Both the position numbers and the translations under genes were made by a program. A stretch of 64,000 nucleotides of DNA from Pedobacter nutrimenti (GTDB lineage Bacteria > Bacteroidota > Bacteroidia > Sphingobacteriales > Sphingobacteriaceae): positions 186,001 through 250,000 of the forward strand of contig NZ_QKLU01000001.1 in assembly GCF_003208655.1 (NCBI RefSeq), read 5' to 3'. Below are positions 1 through 8,595 of the stretch, piece after piece (positions within the stretch are counted from its first letter, which is position 1; each line of letters opens with the position of its first letter). The notes beneath the pieces are model-generated. The model was given only the letters and a program-made list of their open reading frames with translations. It ran no database searches and was not told the DNA's origin.

Positions 1-1
1 T

Positions 2-757
2 GCAAAATATTATAAGAGTAAAATACAGCAGCGGAGAAAAATTATTAGTGCCGTGTCTTATCCGGTCATTGTATTGTGCACTTCAGTTGCTGCGGTACTG
101 TTTATGATCAAATTTGTTGTCCCCATGTTTGCAGATGTGTTTTTGCGTTTTGGTGGAAAATTGCCTTGGATCACTGCGCTTATTATTTCTATTTCGGGTT
201 GGTTTGACCGTTATTTCCTGCTAATCGTATTGGTTTTTCTGTTGCTTTTTGCATTGTACTTTTTTAAGCGGAAGAGCCTTTGGTTCCGGAAAAACGCTGC
301 TGCAGTACTGCTCCGGATTCCGGTAGTGGGAGAACTGATAAAAAAAATTTACCTGGCACGTTTTGCCAATACCATGAGGCTTTTGGTCAGTACCGATACG
401 CCTTTATTAAAATCAATAGCCCTGGTGAGGCAAATGATCAATTATTTTCCTATTGAAAATTCACTGGCTGCAGTGGAATTGGAAATCTTGAACGGCGCTT
501 CCCTGCACAAAAGTTTGAGTCATTTTCCTTTTTATCCGGCGAAAATGATCCAGCTGGTCAAGGTGGGGGAAGAGGTGAACCGGATGGATTATTTTTTTGA
601 AAAAATAGCAACTCAATATACCGAAGAAGTGGAGTATAAGACCAATACCTTAAGCAGTTTGCTGGAACCGCTGATCATCATTTTCCTGGGTTTGGTGGTT
701 GGTGTGATCCTGATTGCAATGTATTTGCCAATGTTCCAGATGAGTAATAATTTTTAA
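2..757 (+). CDS. gspF: Type II secretion/type IV pilus inner-membrane platform protein, GspF/PilC family (5' end outside window)
   Basis: The reading frame is open through the left edge, so the gene begins before the window. A GTG at 53 exists, but the codons before it read AKYYKSKIQQRRKIISA, normal GspF sequence, so 53 is not the start. The visible 251 residues hold a long hydrophobic pair near the left end, a cytoplasmic stretch with the family features 'LLVSTDTPLLKSI' and 'KMIQLVKVGEE', and a C-terminal membrane segment 'LLEPLIIIFLGLVVGVILIA'. GspF/PilC proteins form the inner-membrane platform that couples the assembly ATPase to (pseudo)pilin polymerisation. It heads the visible part of a co-directional block with prepilin, prepilin peptidase, GspE and secretin. 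The family call is secure. Whether the machine secretes proteins or builds a pilus cannot be told from this gene. Confidence 0.9.
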   Translation, partial: AKYYKSKIQQRRKIISAVSYPVIVLCTSVAAVLFMIKFVVPMFADVFLRFGGKLPWITALIISISGWFDRYFLLIVLVFLLLFALYFFKRKSLWFRKNAAAVLLRIPVVGELIKKIYLARFANTMRLLVSTDTPLLKSIALVRQMINYFPIENSLAAVELEILNGASLHKSLSHFPFYPAKMIQLVKVGEEVNRMDYFFEKIATQYTEEVEYKTNTLSSLLEPLIIIFLGLVVGVILIAMYLPMFQMSNNF

Positions 758-797
758 CGCCCAATTATCCTGTAATCTAAAACTAATGCGCTCTACT

Positions 798-1136
798 ATG
801 AAAATTGATTTTACAAGAGTGATGTCTATCGATTTTTTGATCAGACACAAATCAACCGGAAATCCTGAGTCCCTGGCCAGCCATCTGGGCATCTCCAAAA
901 GGACTTTGTTTGAAACCCTAAACTTTATGAAGGATTCCCTTCATGCGCCCATCATTTATGACAGGTACAGGTGTACCTACCTCTACAATGAGGAGGGAAT
1001 GATGCTTTTTGCCTTTTTTAAAGGAAAAAAAAAAGACATCGATAAAGCGATCGCGAAAGCGATAAAGGGTTTGCTGATGGTTTTCCTCTTGTCTAATCTG
1101 GAATTAACAGAACTTTTGATTTTGCTTGGACTTTAA
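798..1136 (+). CDS. Small helix-turn-helix protein inside the secretion operon
   Basis: About 112 residues from the ATG at 798; an ATG at 786 would add four residues, and neither start has a ribosome binding site. The N-terminal half contains a DeoR/HTH_11-like helix-turn-helix ('PESLASHLGISKRTLFETLNFMKDSL'), suggesting DNA binding. The last ~35 residues are a Lys-rich stretch followed by a hydrophobic tail ('GLLMVFLLSNLELTELLILLGL'). They follow a run of ten A residues at 1025-1034 that could cause frameshifting, so the native C-terminus may be shorter. It sits between gspF and the prepilin gene on the same strand, so a role in regulating this operon is plausible but is inference. No specific family name is recognised. 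Confidence 0.6.
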   Translation: MKIDFTRVMSIDFLIRHKSTGNPESLASHLGISKRTLFETLNFMKDSLHAPIIYDRYRCTYLYNEEGMMLFAFFKGKKKDIDKAIAKAIKGLLMVFLLSNLELTELLILLGL

Positions 1137-1373
1137 GCAGAATTAAAAATCTGAACGGCCTCTGTTGAGGCAAAAATTAGGAAAAAACGCTTTTTCAGGC
1201 ATAAAAATGCTTGAGCGGGAGACTTATGTCTTTGTTTTTGGGGGTCTTTTGATGATGTCGTCGGCTAAAAAAATGAGAAAAAAAATATTTTCATTTTGTG
1301 GAAAAAAAAAATCCCAGTGCAGTGTGGTCGCACTGAGTTCTCTTACTATTGTCCTAAAGAATGAAGCAATTAT
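1137..1373 (+). other. Non-coding spacer before the prepilin gene, with small hairpins
   Basis: 237 nt without a convincing gene. It holds a short hairpin GCCTC-TGTT-GAGGC at 1158-1171, a run of ten A at 1302-1311, and an inverted repeat CAGTGC-N9-GCACTG at 1315-1335, about 40 nt before the prepilin start. The second repeat could be an operator for the neighbouring HTH protein or an mRNA 5' structure. Neither reading is proven. Confidence 0.35.
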
Positions 1374-1814
1374 ATGGAATCAACAAAAAAAACTAAACAA
1401 ACAGCTGTTTTAAAAAAGAAAGTAAAGGCTTATACTTTAACCGAAATCCTGGTGGTGCTGGTCATTATTGGAATTCTGGTCCTGCTGGCACTTCCCAACT
1501 TGTTGCCACTGATCACCAAAGCAAAAAGTACAGAAGCCAAAGTACAGCTGGAGCATCTGGCTACACTGGAAAAAAGTTATTTCTATGAAAAATCGAAGTA
1601 CAGTGCTGACCTTACAGAACTGGGTTTTATCCAGGAAAAATTAACTACCGACGGAAAAGACGGCAAAGCCAATTACAAGATTGAAATTGTAAGGGCCAGT
1701 ACGACCGGTTTTCTGGCCAGGGCAACTGCGGTGGCTGATTTTGACGGAGACGGTACTTTTAATGTTTGGGAAATTGATCAGGACAAGAACCTGAAAGAAA
1801 TTGTAGCCGACTAA
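1374..1814 (+). CDS. Type IV prepilin/pseudopilin-like protein
   Basis: 146 residues with a class III prepilin leader: a Lys-rich N-terminus, then 'KVKA|YTLTEILVVLVIIGIL'. The predicted cleavage falls between Ala19 and Tyr20, with Glu24 at the conserved +5 position. Gly at -1 and Phe at +1 are usual, so Ala and Tyr here are variants. The hydrophobic helix (about residues 20-45) is followed by a globular domain. Near the C-terminus residues 122-133 fit an EF-hand loop (D-x-D-x-D-G-x5-E), in line with the calcium sites known in major pseudopilins. It is the only prepilin seen in this part of the operon, and its stop overlaps the start of the processing peptidase gene by one base. Likely the major subunit. 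Confidence 0.88.
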   Translation: MESTKKTKQTAVLKKKVKAYTLTEILVVLVIIGILVLLALPNLLPLITKAKSTEAKVQLEHLATLEKSYFYEKSKYSADLTELGFIQEKLTTDGKDGKANYKIEIVRASTTGFLARATAVADFDGDGTFNVWEIDQDKNLKEIVAD

Positions 1815-2344
1815 TGGTGGTCCTGAAAGTGATATCACTCCTGGGGCTGATTGCTGTGTTTTATCAGGATATGAAATATCGTGCGGTGTACTGGATTTTT
1901 TTTCCCCTGCTTGCGCTGTTGTTTTTTCTGATTAAATACCCGCAATCGGGTTGGATGGTCGTCTTGGAAGATGCCTTTTGGGCGATTGCTTTTTTTGCTT
2001 TTCAATTGCTGTTGCTCTGGGGCTATTTTAGAGTCAAAAAAGGGAAAAACATCCAACTAATTGACCATTATTTGGGTCTTGGGGATATCCTTTTTTTAGG
2101 GACAGTGGCTTTTTACTTTTCACCGGTAAACTATGTACTGTTTTACCTGTCCAGTCTGTTAATCGTGTTGCTTTACGTAATGATAAAGGGAATGTTTAAC
2201 CGCTACACGACACCGCACATTCCACTGGCAGGCCTGCAGGCCATTTTTTTATTTGGTTTAATGGTCTGGGAGTTCTGGAACGGACAAATACAGCTGGGTA
2301 GCGATTCCTGGATTTACCATTCAAATTTATGGACGATAAACTAA
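1814..2344 (+). CDS. Prepilin peptidase, A24 family, minimal form
   Basis: 176 residues, almost entirely hydrophobic with about six membrane segments. The two aspartates of A24 aspartyl proteases are visible: Asp19 in 'YQDMKYRAVY' and Asp91 in 'GLGDILFLG'. The N-terminal zinc-binding/methyltransferase region of full-length PilD/GspO enzymes is missing, so this is a peptidase-only form like TadV or archaeal enzymes. It would cleave the leader of the prepilin encoded directly upstream, with which it is translationally coupled (TAATG). Whether the mature pilin is N-methylated, and by what, is not evident here. The alignment is sequence-visible; the pairing with the upstream prepilin is inference from position. 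Confidence 0.88.
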   Translation: MVVLKVISLLGLIAVFYQDMKYRAVYWIFFPLLALLFFLIKYPQSGWMVVLEDAFWAIAFFAFQLLLLWGYFRVKKGKNIQLIDHYLGLGDILFLGTVAFYFSPVNYVLFYLSSLLIVLLYVMIKGMFNRYTTPHIPLAGLQAIFLFGLMVWEFWNGQIQLGSDSWIYHSNLWTIN

Positions 2345-2354
2345 AAATGTCTTT

Positions 2355-3785
2355 ATGAATACAGCAGAGATTGATTTTAACCCGGCCTATCTTCAGGCAA
2401 TAAGTAAAGACCAGGCCTGGCATTACCGGATTATTCCCAGGTACAGTTCTGAAAGTGTGGTCACCTTGTTTTGTGATCAGGAAAGTGACAGTAGTGCTTT
2501 GACTGAAGAACTGGAAATTGTTTTTGGGAAAAAGGTTGAACTGGAAATATTGTCTTCTGCGAGCCTGAATACGCTTCTTAATAAACATTACCTCAAAGAG
2601 AGTGGACAGCACCAGTTTGGCAAGAGCTCCCTGGCTATGGAAGGCGATGGTTTTTTAAATGAACTGATCCGTGAAGCCAGGAACCTGAAAAGCAGTGATA
2701 TTCATATAGAAATTTATGAGGAAAAATGCAGGGTAAGGATCCGGATAGACGGGATGATGGTGGAGCGTTATGTGCTCAAAAAAAGTGAATATCCGGCATT
2801 GATCAACAAGATTAAAATTATGGCCAATCTGGACATTGCAGAAAAACGTTTGCCGCAGGATGGCCGGATCAATTTTAAGAATGGCGAAGAACAGTTTGAC
2901 ATCCGGGTATCGGTATTGCCAACTTTACATGGCGAAAAGGTGGTTTTGCGTTTGCTGAACAATAATGCGGCAAACATTGATTTGGAGCATGTGGGGTTTT
3001 CAGTTTTTGACCGTGAAAATTATATGCAGGGAATTCGTCGTCCCAATGGTATTATTTTAATCAGCGGGCCTACCGGATCGGGAAAAACCACTACTTTGTA
3101 CGCCACCTTAAAATACTTGAACAAGGAAACAAGGAACATTCTGACCATAGAAGATCCTATAGAATATACCTTGCAGGGAATTAATCAGGTGCAATTGAAG
3201 GAAAGTATTGGGCTGACTTTTGCATCGGCCCTGCGTACTTTTTTAAGACAGGACCCGGACGTGATTATGGTGGGGGAAATCCGGGATCCTGAAACCGCCA
3301 ATATGGCCATTAGGGCTGCACTTACTGGTCACCTGGTACTTTCAACAGTACACACCAATTCTGCCTGGGGTACCGTATCCAGGTTAATGGATATGGGCAT
3401 CCCTTCTTTTCTGGTGGCCAATACACTGAATACCTCAGTTGCCCAGCGTTTGCTGCGCCTGCTTTGCAACAATTGCAAAATGGAAATGGAATTTGACCCG
3501 GCATCTTATCCCAAACAATTTAAACCCTTTGCGCCCGTAAAACATCATTTTGTGGCCAGGGGATGTGAAAAATGCTATCATACCGGTTACAGTGGCAGAA
3601 AGGCTGTTTACGAAGTGATTCCACTGGATCATGAACTTACCCAGGAAATTAAACACGGCAATATGTACATCAATACTTTGCTGGAAGCCCGTGGCATTAA
3701 AACCCTTGCTGAAAATGCCTTTGCTTTATTTGCTGCCGGAGAAACAACTATCGAAGAAATTTACCCTCTACTTTTTACAAATTAA
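2355..3785 (+). CDS. gspE: Secretion/pilus assembly ATPase, GspE/PilB family
   Basis: 476 residues, shorter than the usual ~500-570 because the N-terminal MshEN-like region is reduced. Walker A is at about 238-246 (GPTGSGKTT), the Asp box at ~267, Walker B 'DVIMVGEIRD' at ~302-311 and the His box 'GHLVLSTVHTN' at ~325-335. A tetracysteine zinc-binding motif is formed by Cys371, Cys374, Cys404 and Cys407, a mark of GspE/PilB as opposed to the retraction ATPase PilT. The cytoplasmic hexamer hydrolyses ATP to drive pilin assembly via the GspF platform. No PilT is seen in the window. The stop overlaps the secretin start by one base. Confidence 0.95.
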   Translation: MNTAEIDFNPAYLQAISKDQAWHYRIIPRYSSESVVTLFCDQESDSSALTEELEIVFGKKVELEILSSASLNTLLNKHYLKESGQHQFGKSSLAMEGDGFLNELIREARNLKSSDIHIEIYEEKCRVRIRIDGMMVERYVLKKSEYPALINKIKIMANLDIAEKRLPQDGRINFKNGEEQFDIRVSVLPTLHGEKVVLRLLNNNAANIDLEHVGFSVFDRENYMQGIRRPNGIILISGPTGSGKTTTLYATLKYLNKETRNILTIEDPIEYTLQGINQVQLKESIGLTFASALRTFLRQDPDVIMVGEIRDPETANMAIRAALTGHLVLSTVHTNSAWGTVSRLMDMGIPSFLVANTLNTSVAQRLLRLLCNNCKMEMEFDPASYPKQFKPFAPVKHHFVARGCEKCYHTGYSGRKAVYEVIPLDHELTQEIKHGNMYINTLLEARGIKTLAENAFALFAAGETTIEEIYPLLFTN

Positions 3786-5743
3786 TGAGCTGCTCAAAAC
3801 CTACAAACAAACTATACAGGACACTTTTATCCTTATTTTTATTCTTACTGATCGGTTCATCGGTATTTGCACAGAATGCTGCCGGGCAAAACGAAAGGCT
3901 GCGGCTCATTCAGGAAAGATTGAATAACCTGGCCATTACTGTACCAGGGCTGAATCAGAAAGTCCAAATGAACGCCTCAAATGTCTCTGTACAGGAGTTT
4001 TTGCGGGCCCTGGCGCAATCCAATAACCTGAACATCAACATTGATCCGCAATTGAGCTTTAAGGTGGTGAATAATTTCACCAATGAAACGGCTTTAAATG
4101 TATTGGTTTTTCTGGCAAAGGAATACAACCTGGACATCAATCTGATCGGATCAATTATGTCGGTGAGTAAAACCCCGGAAACCAAGCCCCCGGTTCCGGT
4201 AAAGGAGATCAATGTCCGGTACAATGCACCCGCAAATACTTTAAGTGTGGAACTGAGTAATGACACGCTTTCACTGGTGGCCAAAAAGATTACGCTGTTG
4301 TCTGGTAAAAATGTTCTGGTACCGGTAACTTTATTGAGTAAAAAAGTAACCGCATTTTTATCAGATGCGCCTTTTGAAACTGCATTGGAAAAACTGGCTT
4401 TTGCCAATGAACTGAAGCTCGTTAAAACCAATGACAATGTATATGTATTCCAGGCATTGGGAGAAGGTGAAGAAGTATTCATCAACAGTGAAAAAAACAC
4501 GGCGGTTAAAAGGAACTTAAAACCAGTAAATGGGGCTGCGGGTACCGGTGGCAATTTCAGTTTGCTGAGCCGCATGGTGGGCACAAAAAAGATGTTAAGC
4601 GTAGATGCGATGAATGTAAATATGTCTGACGTGGTTAAAAATGCCGCCCATGAAGTGAATGCCAATTATTTTCTGTATTCAGAGCTCAAAGGCACCATTA
4701 CCATGCGCGTAAATGATATCAGTTATGACGATTTACTTTCAGCCGTTTTTCAGGGAACAGATTTTACCTACCGCCAGGAAAATGGAATTTATATGATCGG
4801 AGACCGAAAATTGGAAGGCCTGCGCGCACATAAAATTGTACAGCTACAGAACCGGTCACTTGACACGATCCAGAATATGATTCCTAATGAATGGAAAAGA
4901 GGAGTGGAAATTAAAGAATTTCGGGAACAGAATACATTGCTGCTTTCGGGTTCTTCACCACAGATTAATGAAATTGAAGCCTTCATCAAAAAACTGGACA
5001 AACAGGTACCGATGGTCTTGATTGAGGTGACCATGATTGACATCCGTAAAGGACATGGGGTTAAAACAGGGATCTCGGCAGGGGTTTCTGACAGCATTAA
5101 AAATCCGGGAAAAATTTTCCCGGGCATAGATTATACCTTCAGTTCGGGTGCCATCAATAGCTTTTTGTCTAAGCTGGGGCGAAACAGCTCGATCAATCTG
5201 GGAAGGGTAACACCCAATTTTTATGTGAGCATCAGCGCCCTGGAAAACAACAGCAATGTAGAAGTCCGTTCTGTGCCCAAACTTTCGACTTTAAATGGGC
5301 ACAGCGCAAATTTAAGTATAGGGAGTAAAAGGTATTACAGTACCAAGACCCAAAACGTTATCCCTTCTTTAACCACGCAAACAGTGGTTACTGAGCAGTT
5401 TACAGGTGTTGATGCCAATTTGAACATCAACATCAGGCCTGTGGTTTCCGGTGACAACCAGATCACTTTAAATATAAAAGTAGACATTTCAGACTTTATC
5501 GGGAACCCGCCCGAGAATGCCCCTCCTCCAACTTCAACGAGTAAATTTGAATCGATTGTTAGGGCAAGAAACGAGGATATGATTGTATTGGGTGGACTGG
5601 AAAGGACAGAAAACAGTGAGAGCGGTTCAGGAGTTCCAGTGTTGTCCCGTATCCCGATCCTGAAATGGTTGTTCAGCAGCAGGAGCAAGTCAACCAACAA
5701 AGTAACTACGGTGGTGTTTATCAAACCAACAATTATTTATTAG
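3785..5743 (+). CDS. gspD: Secretin, outer-membrane channel of GspD/PilQ type
   Basis: 652 residues with a Sec signal peptide ending near 'SSVFAQN' (residue ~29). After it comes an STN-like domain ('VSVQEFLRALAQSNNLNINIDPQL'), further short N-type repeats, and a C-terminal secretin core. The core contains 'VPMVLIEVTMIDI', 'VRSVPKLSTLNGHSANLSIGSKRYYSTK' and the closing motif 'DMIVLGGLERTENSESGSGVPVLSRIPILKWLF', all typical of the secretin barrel. It would form the outer-membrane gate of the machine. No pilotin is recognisable nearby. Direct overlap with gspE and a one-base gap to the next gene support co-translation. Confidence 0.93.
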   Translation: MSCSKPTNKLYRTLLSLFLFLLIGSSVFAQNAAGQNERLRLIQERLNNLAITVPGLNQKVQMNASNVSVQEFLRALAQSNNLNINIDPQLSFKVVNNFTNETALNVLVFLAKEYNLDINLIGSIMSVSKTPETKPPVPVKEINVRYNAPANTLSVELSNDTLSLVAKKITLLSGKNVLVPVTLLSKKVTAFLSDAPFETALEKLAFANELKLVKTNDNVYVFQALGEGEEVFINSEKNTAVKRNLKPVNGAAGTGGNFSLLSRMVGTKKMLSVDAMNVNMSDVVKNAAHEVNANYFLYSELKGTITMRVNDISYDDLLSAVFQGTDFTYRQENGIYMIGDRKLEGLRAHKIVQLQNRSLDTIQNMIPNEWKRGVEIKEFREQNTLLLSGSSPQINEIEAFIKKLDKQVPMVLIEVTMIDIRKGHGVKTGISAGVSDSIKNPGKIFPGIDYTFSSGAINSFLSKLGRNSSINLGRVTPNFYVSISALENNSNVEVRSVPKLSTLNGHSANLSIGSKRYYSTKTQNVIPSLTTQTVVTEQFTGVDANLNINIRPVVSGDNQITLNIKVDISDFIGNPPENAPPPTSTSKFESIVRARNEDMIVLGGLERTENSESGSGVPVLSRIPILKWLFSSRSKSTNKVTTVVFIKPTIIY

Positions 5744-5744
5744 T

Positions 5745-6959
5745 ATGAGCTTTGAATTGGGGTTTAAACAGGGCCTTACCCATTGTACGGGTGCCCAGGT
5801 CAGGCTGCTGGCAGACGGAGGTTTTGAAGTTTGTTTGGTGCAGCTCGCTTTAGAAAAGCAGGGAATAAAAATTGAATCAAAAAAACAGTATACAAGTGGA
5901 CTTGAAAAAATAGCGGATGGCTTGCAGGGACCTGTTGCTTTGACCTTATGCGGAAGGGGGGTACTCCTAAAAAAAGTATCAAGAATGGAGGAACTGACCG
6001 AGAATAGCTTACAGCAGGTGTTTCCGGGTTTTAACAGGAGCGAGTTTTATGTACAGAATTTTCAGTCTGGGGATTGTTCTTTTTTGACGGTCGTTAGAAA
6101 AGAGCTGGCCGATCCACTGATCAGTGCTTTTGAAAAAGAAGGGCTGAAAGTATTGCTCTTTGCACTGGGGCCTTTTGCGGTGGATCATATTTTGCCACAG
6201 TTGAATGTTTATCAGCAAAAGCTGGACTTCGATGGCCACCACATCGAATTGAACGCAGAAAAACATTGGACGGGCTATCAGTTTAAAAAGGATGATGCGG
6301 ATGGATTTGCGCTGAAAATTGATTTGGAGACCATTGCAGAAGAATTTGTTTTGGCCTATGCTTCGGCCTTTCAGTTGATGCTATCTGAACGTTTGGATTT
6401 GATAGAAGCCGATCATACAGGTGTACAGGAGTGCCGGACTGAACAGACCTTTAAAAGACGCTTTGAGCAGAAGTTTAAGTTGTCGGCATTGCTGGTTTTT
6501 GTGCTGTTGTTGCTTAACTTTTTAATTTTTAGTCATTTTCATGCAGAAAATGAAAAAATGTCCGGGAAGGCAGGAAGACAATCGGATCTGTATGCGGGCA
6601 GGCAAAAGATGGAAAGCGAATTGAAACAGAAAGAAAGCCTGGTCAAAAAACTAGGCTGGAACAAAGGTTTGAAATATGCATTTATTTGTGATCAGATTGG
6701 ATCGGTATTGCCGGCTTCAGTTACTTTAACAGAACTTTTGGTGAATTTCCCTGAAAATAAGGAAATGGGAATAAACAAAGAAGCCTTTAGAGAAAGCGGT
6801 TATCTAAGGCTAAAAGGACAGGCGGCTAATGTCTATGCGGTAAATGATTGCCTTTATGCCCTGAAACACAAAAACTGGGTTAAATCTGTACAACTGGAAA
6901 AGTATATGGCTGATGAACAACAACAGACGCAGGTATTTACAATTCTTTTAAACTTTTAG
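5745..6959 (+). CDS. GspL/PilM-PilN-like assembly protein
   Basis: 404 residues with a bitopic layout: a cytoplasmic N-terminal region of ~240 residues, one membrane helix at ~246-264 ('LSALLVFVLLLLNFLIFSH'), a coiled-coil-like stretch ('KMESELKQKESLVKKL'), and a C-terminal periplasmic domain resembling PilN ('VLPASVTLTELLVNFPEN...GYLRLKGQAANVYAVNDCLYALK'). This matches GspL, or a PilM+PilN fusion, which ties the ATPase to the periplasmic ring. The N-terminal part is weakly conserved and the actin-like fold is inferred from length and context. It follows the secretin by one base and precedes a GspM/PilO-like gene by one base. Confidence 0.72.
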   Translation: MSFELGFKQGLTHCTGAQVRLLADGGFEVCLVQLALEKQGIKIESKKQYTSGLEKIADGLQGPVALTLCGRGVLLKKVSRMEELTENSLQQVFPGFNRSEFYVQNFQSGDCSFLTVVRKELADPLISAFEKEGLKVLLFALGPFAVDHILPQLNVYQQKLDFDGHHIELNAEKHWTGYQFKKDDADGFALKIDLETIAEEFVLAYASAFQLMLSERLDLIEADHTGVQECRTEQTFKRRFEQKFKLSALLVFVLLLLNFLIFSHFHAENEKMSGKAGRQSDLYAGRQKMESELKQKESLVKKLGWNKGLKYAFICDQIGSVLPASVTLTELLVNFPENKEMGINKEAFRESGYLRLKGQAANVYAVNDCLYALKHKNWVKSVQLEKYMADEQQQTQVFTILLNF

Positions 6960-6960
6960 G

Positions 6961-7515
6961 ATGGACTTGCGAAAAATGAGTTATAGACAAAAAGACCGGA
7001 TGTTGTTGCCGGCTCTGGGCGTTTTGCTGTTACTTTGCTGGTTTATGGCTTTTGGTAAAACGTATCAGGCCATTTGTTTAAACCGGGAAATGAAGCAGCT
7101 GGGACAGCAAACGGAGTCGCATGACCTGTCTTTTAACCCTCAGTACAGCCAGCGCAAATTAAAGGCACTGGAGCGGATACTGGCGGGATACAAGGTAAAG
7201 GAAGGGCAGTGGAGTGACCAGTTGTGGCTAAAATCTTCCTCCTGCGCTGCCGCGCTGAATGTTTTGGTGGATTATAAGTTGAGCGGTATCCCCCTGGAAA
7301 AAGATACACTTTCAGCAGGGCAGAACCAGTCTGTTTATTTTTATGGCACTTATCTGCCGCTGGTTAAGCTTATGGATACGCTGGAACGCTCCTCAGGAAT
7401 TGGAAGGATCTCGGCCATTCAGATCATAGCCCCCCGGAAAGACCTGGTTTCGCAACGAAAGGACAAGTGTGTTTTAAGGGTCGATTTTAAGGCCCTGGAA
7501 AAGCTAAAACAATAG
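6961..7515 (+). CDS. GspM/PilO-like periplasmic assembly protein
   Basis: 184 residues with a short basic cytoplasmic N-terminus, one membrane helix ('LLPALGVLLLLCWFMAFG', ~16-33), and a periplasmic domain with an alpha/beta pattern ('QSVYFYGTYLPLVKLMDTLERSSGIGRISAIQII') as in PilO/GspM. Size, topology and position directly after the GspL-like gene fit the inner-membrane alignment complex. Sequence identity to named members would be low, so the call depends on topology and operon order. It is the last gene of the secretion operon. No clear terminator follows before the next gene at 7619. Confidence 0.68.
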   Translation: MDLRKMSYRQKDRMLLPALGVLLLLCWFMAFGKTYQAICLNREMKQLGQQTESHDLSFNPQYSQRKLKALERILAGYKVKEGQWSDQLWLKSSSCAAALNVLVDYKLSGIPLEKDTLSAGQNQSVYFYGTYLPLVKLMDTLERSSGIGRISAIQIIAPRKDLVSQRKDKCVLRVDFKALEKLKQ

Positions 7516-7618
7516 GTTTATTGGGTGTTTATCATCCTTGTGTCAGCTTTGGTAAATTTAAAACAGTAGAATAATCTTTTTGCGTTTTAAAAAGTCATAC
7601 CATCAAAATGTACACAAA

Positions 7619-8428
7619 ATGAAAACTCTAAAGTTTAAATCGTTGATCTTAGCAGCTGCCCTTGTCGTGATGAGTGGTTTTGCTGCAACTAGTGTTTATG
7701 CACAAAGGAGTGGACGTGGCGGCGGCGGAGGTATGAGGGGCGGCGGTGGATCTTTTCACAGTGGCGGCGGGTCTTTTCACAGTGGTGGCGGATCTTTCCG
7801 TGGAGGTAGTATTTCCAGATCCAGCACTCATATTTCCACTAATGTGCACGTCGGTGCCCGTATTGGTGGCCGGGGTTATTATGGCCGTCCGGGGTTCTGG
7901 GGTTACCGCAGACCATATTATGCATACTATAATTTTTACAGGCCTTATCTGGGGCTAAGCTTCAGTGTATTGCCTTTTGGATATTATCCGTTTTATTTTG
8001 GAGCCGACCAGTTCTATTTTTCAGATGGTTTGTTCTACAGACAATATGACGATTCCTATAAAGTTGTGGTGCCTCCTGTAGGTGCACAGGTTCCAAGTAT
8101 TCCTTCTGATGCAAAAGAAGTGACCATAAACGGACAGACTTATTACGAATATAAAGGTGTATACTACACCATTGGTAAAAGCGCAGATGGTAAAACTGTT
8201 TATGTAGTTTCCGGTAAAGACGGAGTGCTCAATACAGATAACGGATCTGCAACTAATGCTGCAGGTACAGGACCAATGGTTGGTGATGTAGTCACTCAGC
8301 TTCCTGACAATTACAGAGAAGTGTTGATTAAAGGCATAAAATATTATGTTTCCGAAGACGGTGTTTATTATGAACAAGTGGTTGATGGGAATAAAGTGAC
8401 GTATAAAGTCGTTGGTTTAGGAAACTAA
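7619..8428 (+). CDS. Secreted Gly/Ser/His-rich protein with two C-terminal 'G-x-YY' repeats (DUF6515-like)
   Basis: About 269 residues from the ATG at 7619, chosen over an upstream TTG because it starts a clean signal peptide ending 'TSVYAQ'. The mature N-terminus is low-complexity (RGGGGGMRGGGGSFHSGGGSF). It is followed by an aromatic-rich region (YYGRPGFWGYRRPYYAYYNF), then two related repeats, 'VTINGQTYYEYKGVYYTI' and 'VLIKGIKYYVSEDGVYYEQV'. This layout recalls exported Bacteroidetes proteins grouped as DUF6515; the name is from memory and unverified. The function is unknown, and a surface or periplasmic location is inferred from the signal peptide. A strong hairpin terminator follows. Confidence 0.75.
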   Translation: MKTLKFKSLILAAALVVMSGFAATSVYAQRSGRGGGGGMRGGGGSFHSGGGSFHSGGGSFRGGSISRSSTHISTNVHVGARIGGRGYYGRPGFWGYRRPYYAYYNFYRPYLGLSFSVLPFGYYPFYFGADQFYFSDGLFYRQYDDSYKVVVPPVGAQVPSIPSDAKEVTINGQTYYEYKGVYYTIGKSADGKTVYVVSGKDGVLNTDNGSATNAAGTGPMVGDVVTQLPDNYREVLIKGIKYYVSEDGVYYEQVVDGNKVTYKVVGLGN

Positions 8429-8452
8429 TATTTTATTCATAGGGCAAAGGTT

Positions 8453-8489
8453 CGGGCTGTGTTTATAGAAGCACAGCCCGTTTTTTTTT
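8453..8489 (+). terminator. Rho-independent terminator
   Basis: A perfect 9-bp stem CGGGCTGTG / CACAGCCCG with a 10-nt loop, followed by nine T residues. It lies 24 nt after the Gly-rich protein gene and ends its transcript. Confidence 0.93.
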
Positions 8490-8595
8490 GACTTTTTTAC
8501 GTTTAAAAAGTCCTGTTGTTTTCTTCGTGCTTTTTACTGGAATGTACTATATTAGCATCGCTGAACCTTTCTGTTCGGTAAATACCCTTACGTAC

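Noticed and set aside
1165..1413. 82-codon open frame before the prepilin gene
   Set aside because: Low-complexity Lys/Ser sequence, no motif, crosses hairpins and overlaps the prepilin start; treated as spacer.
3955..4665. 236-codon minus-strand frame opposite the secretin gene
   Set aside because: Shadow of the secretin codons; the plus-strand protein has clear domains and operon context.
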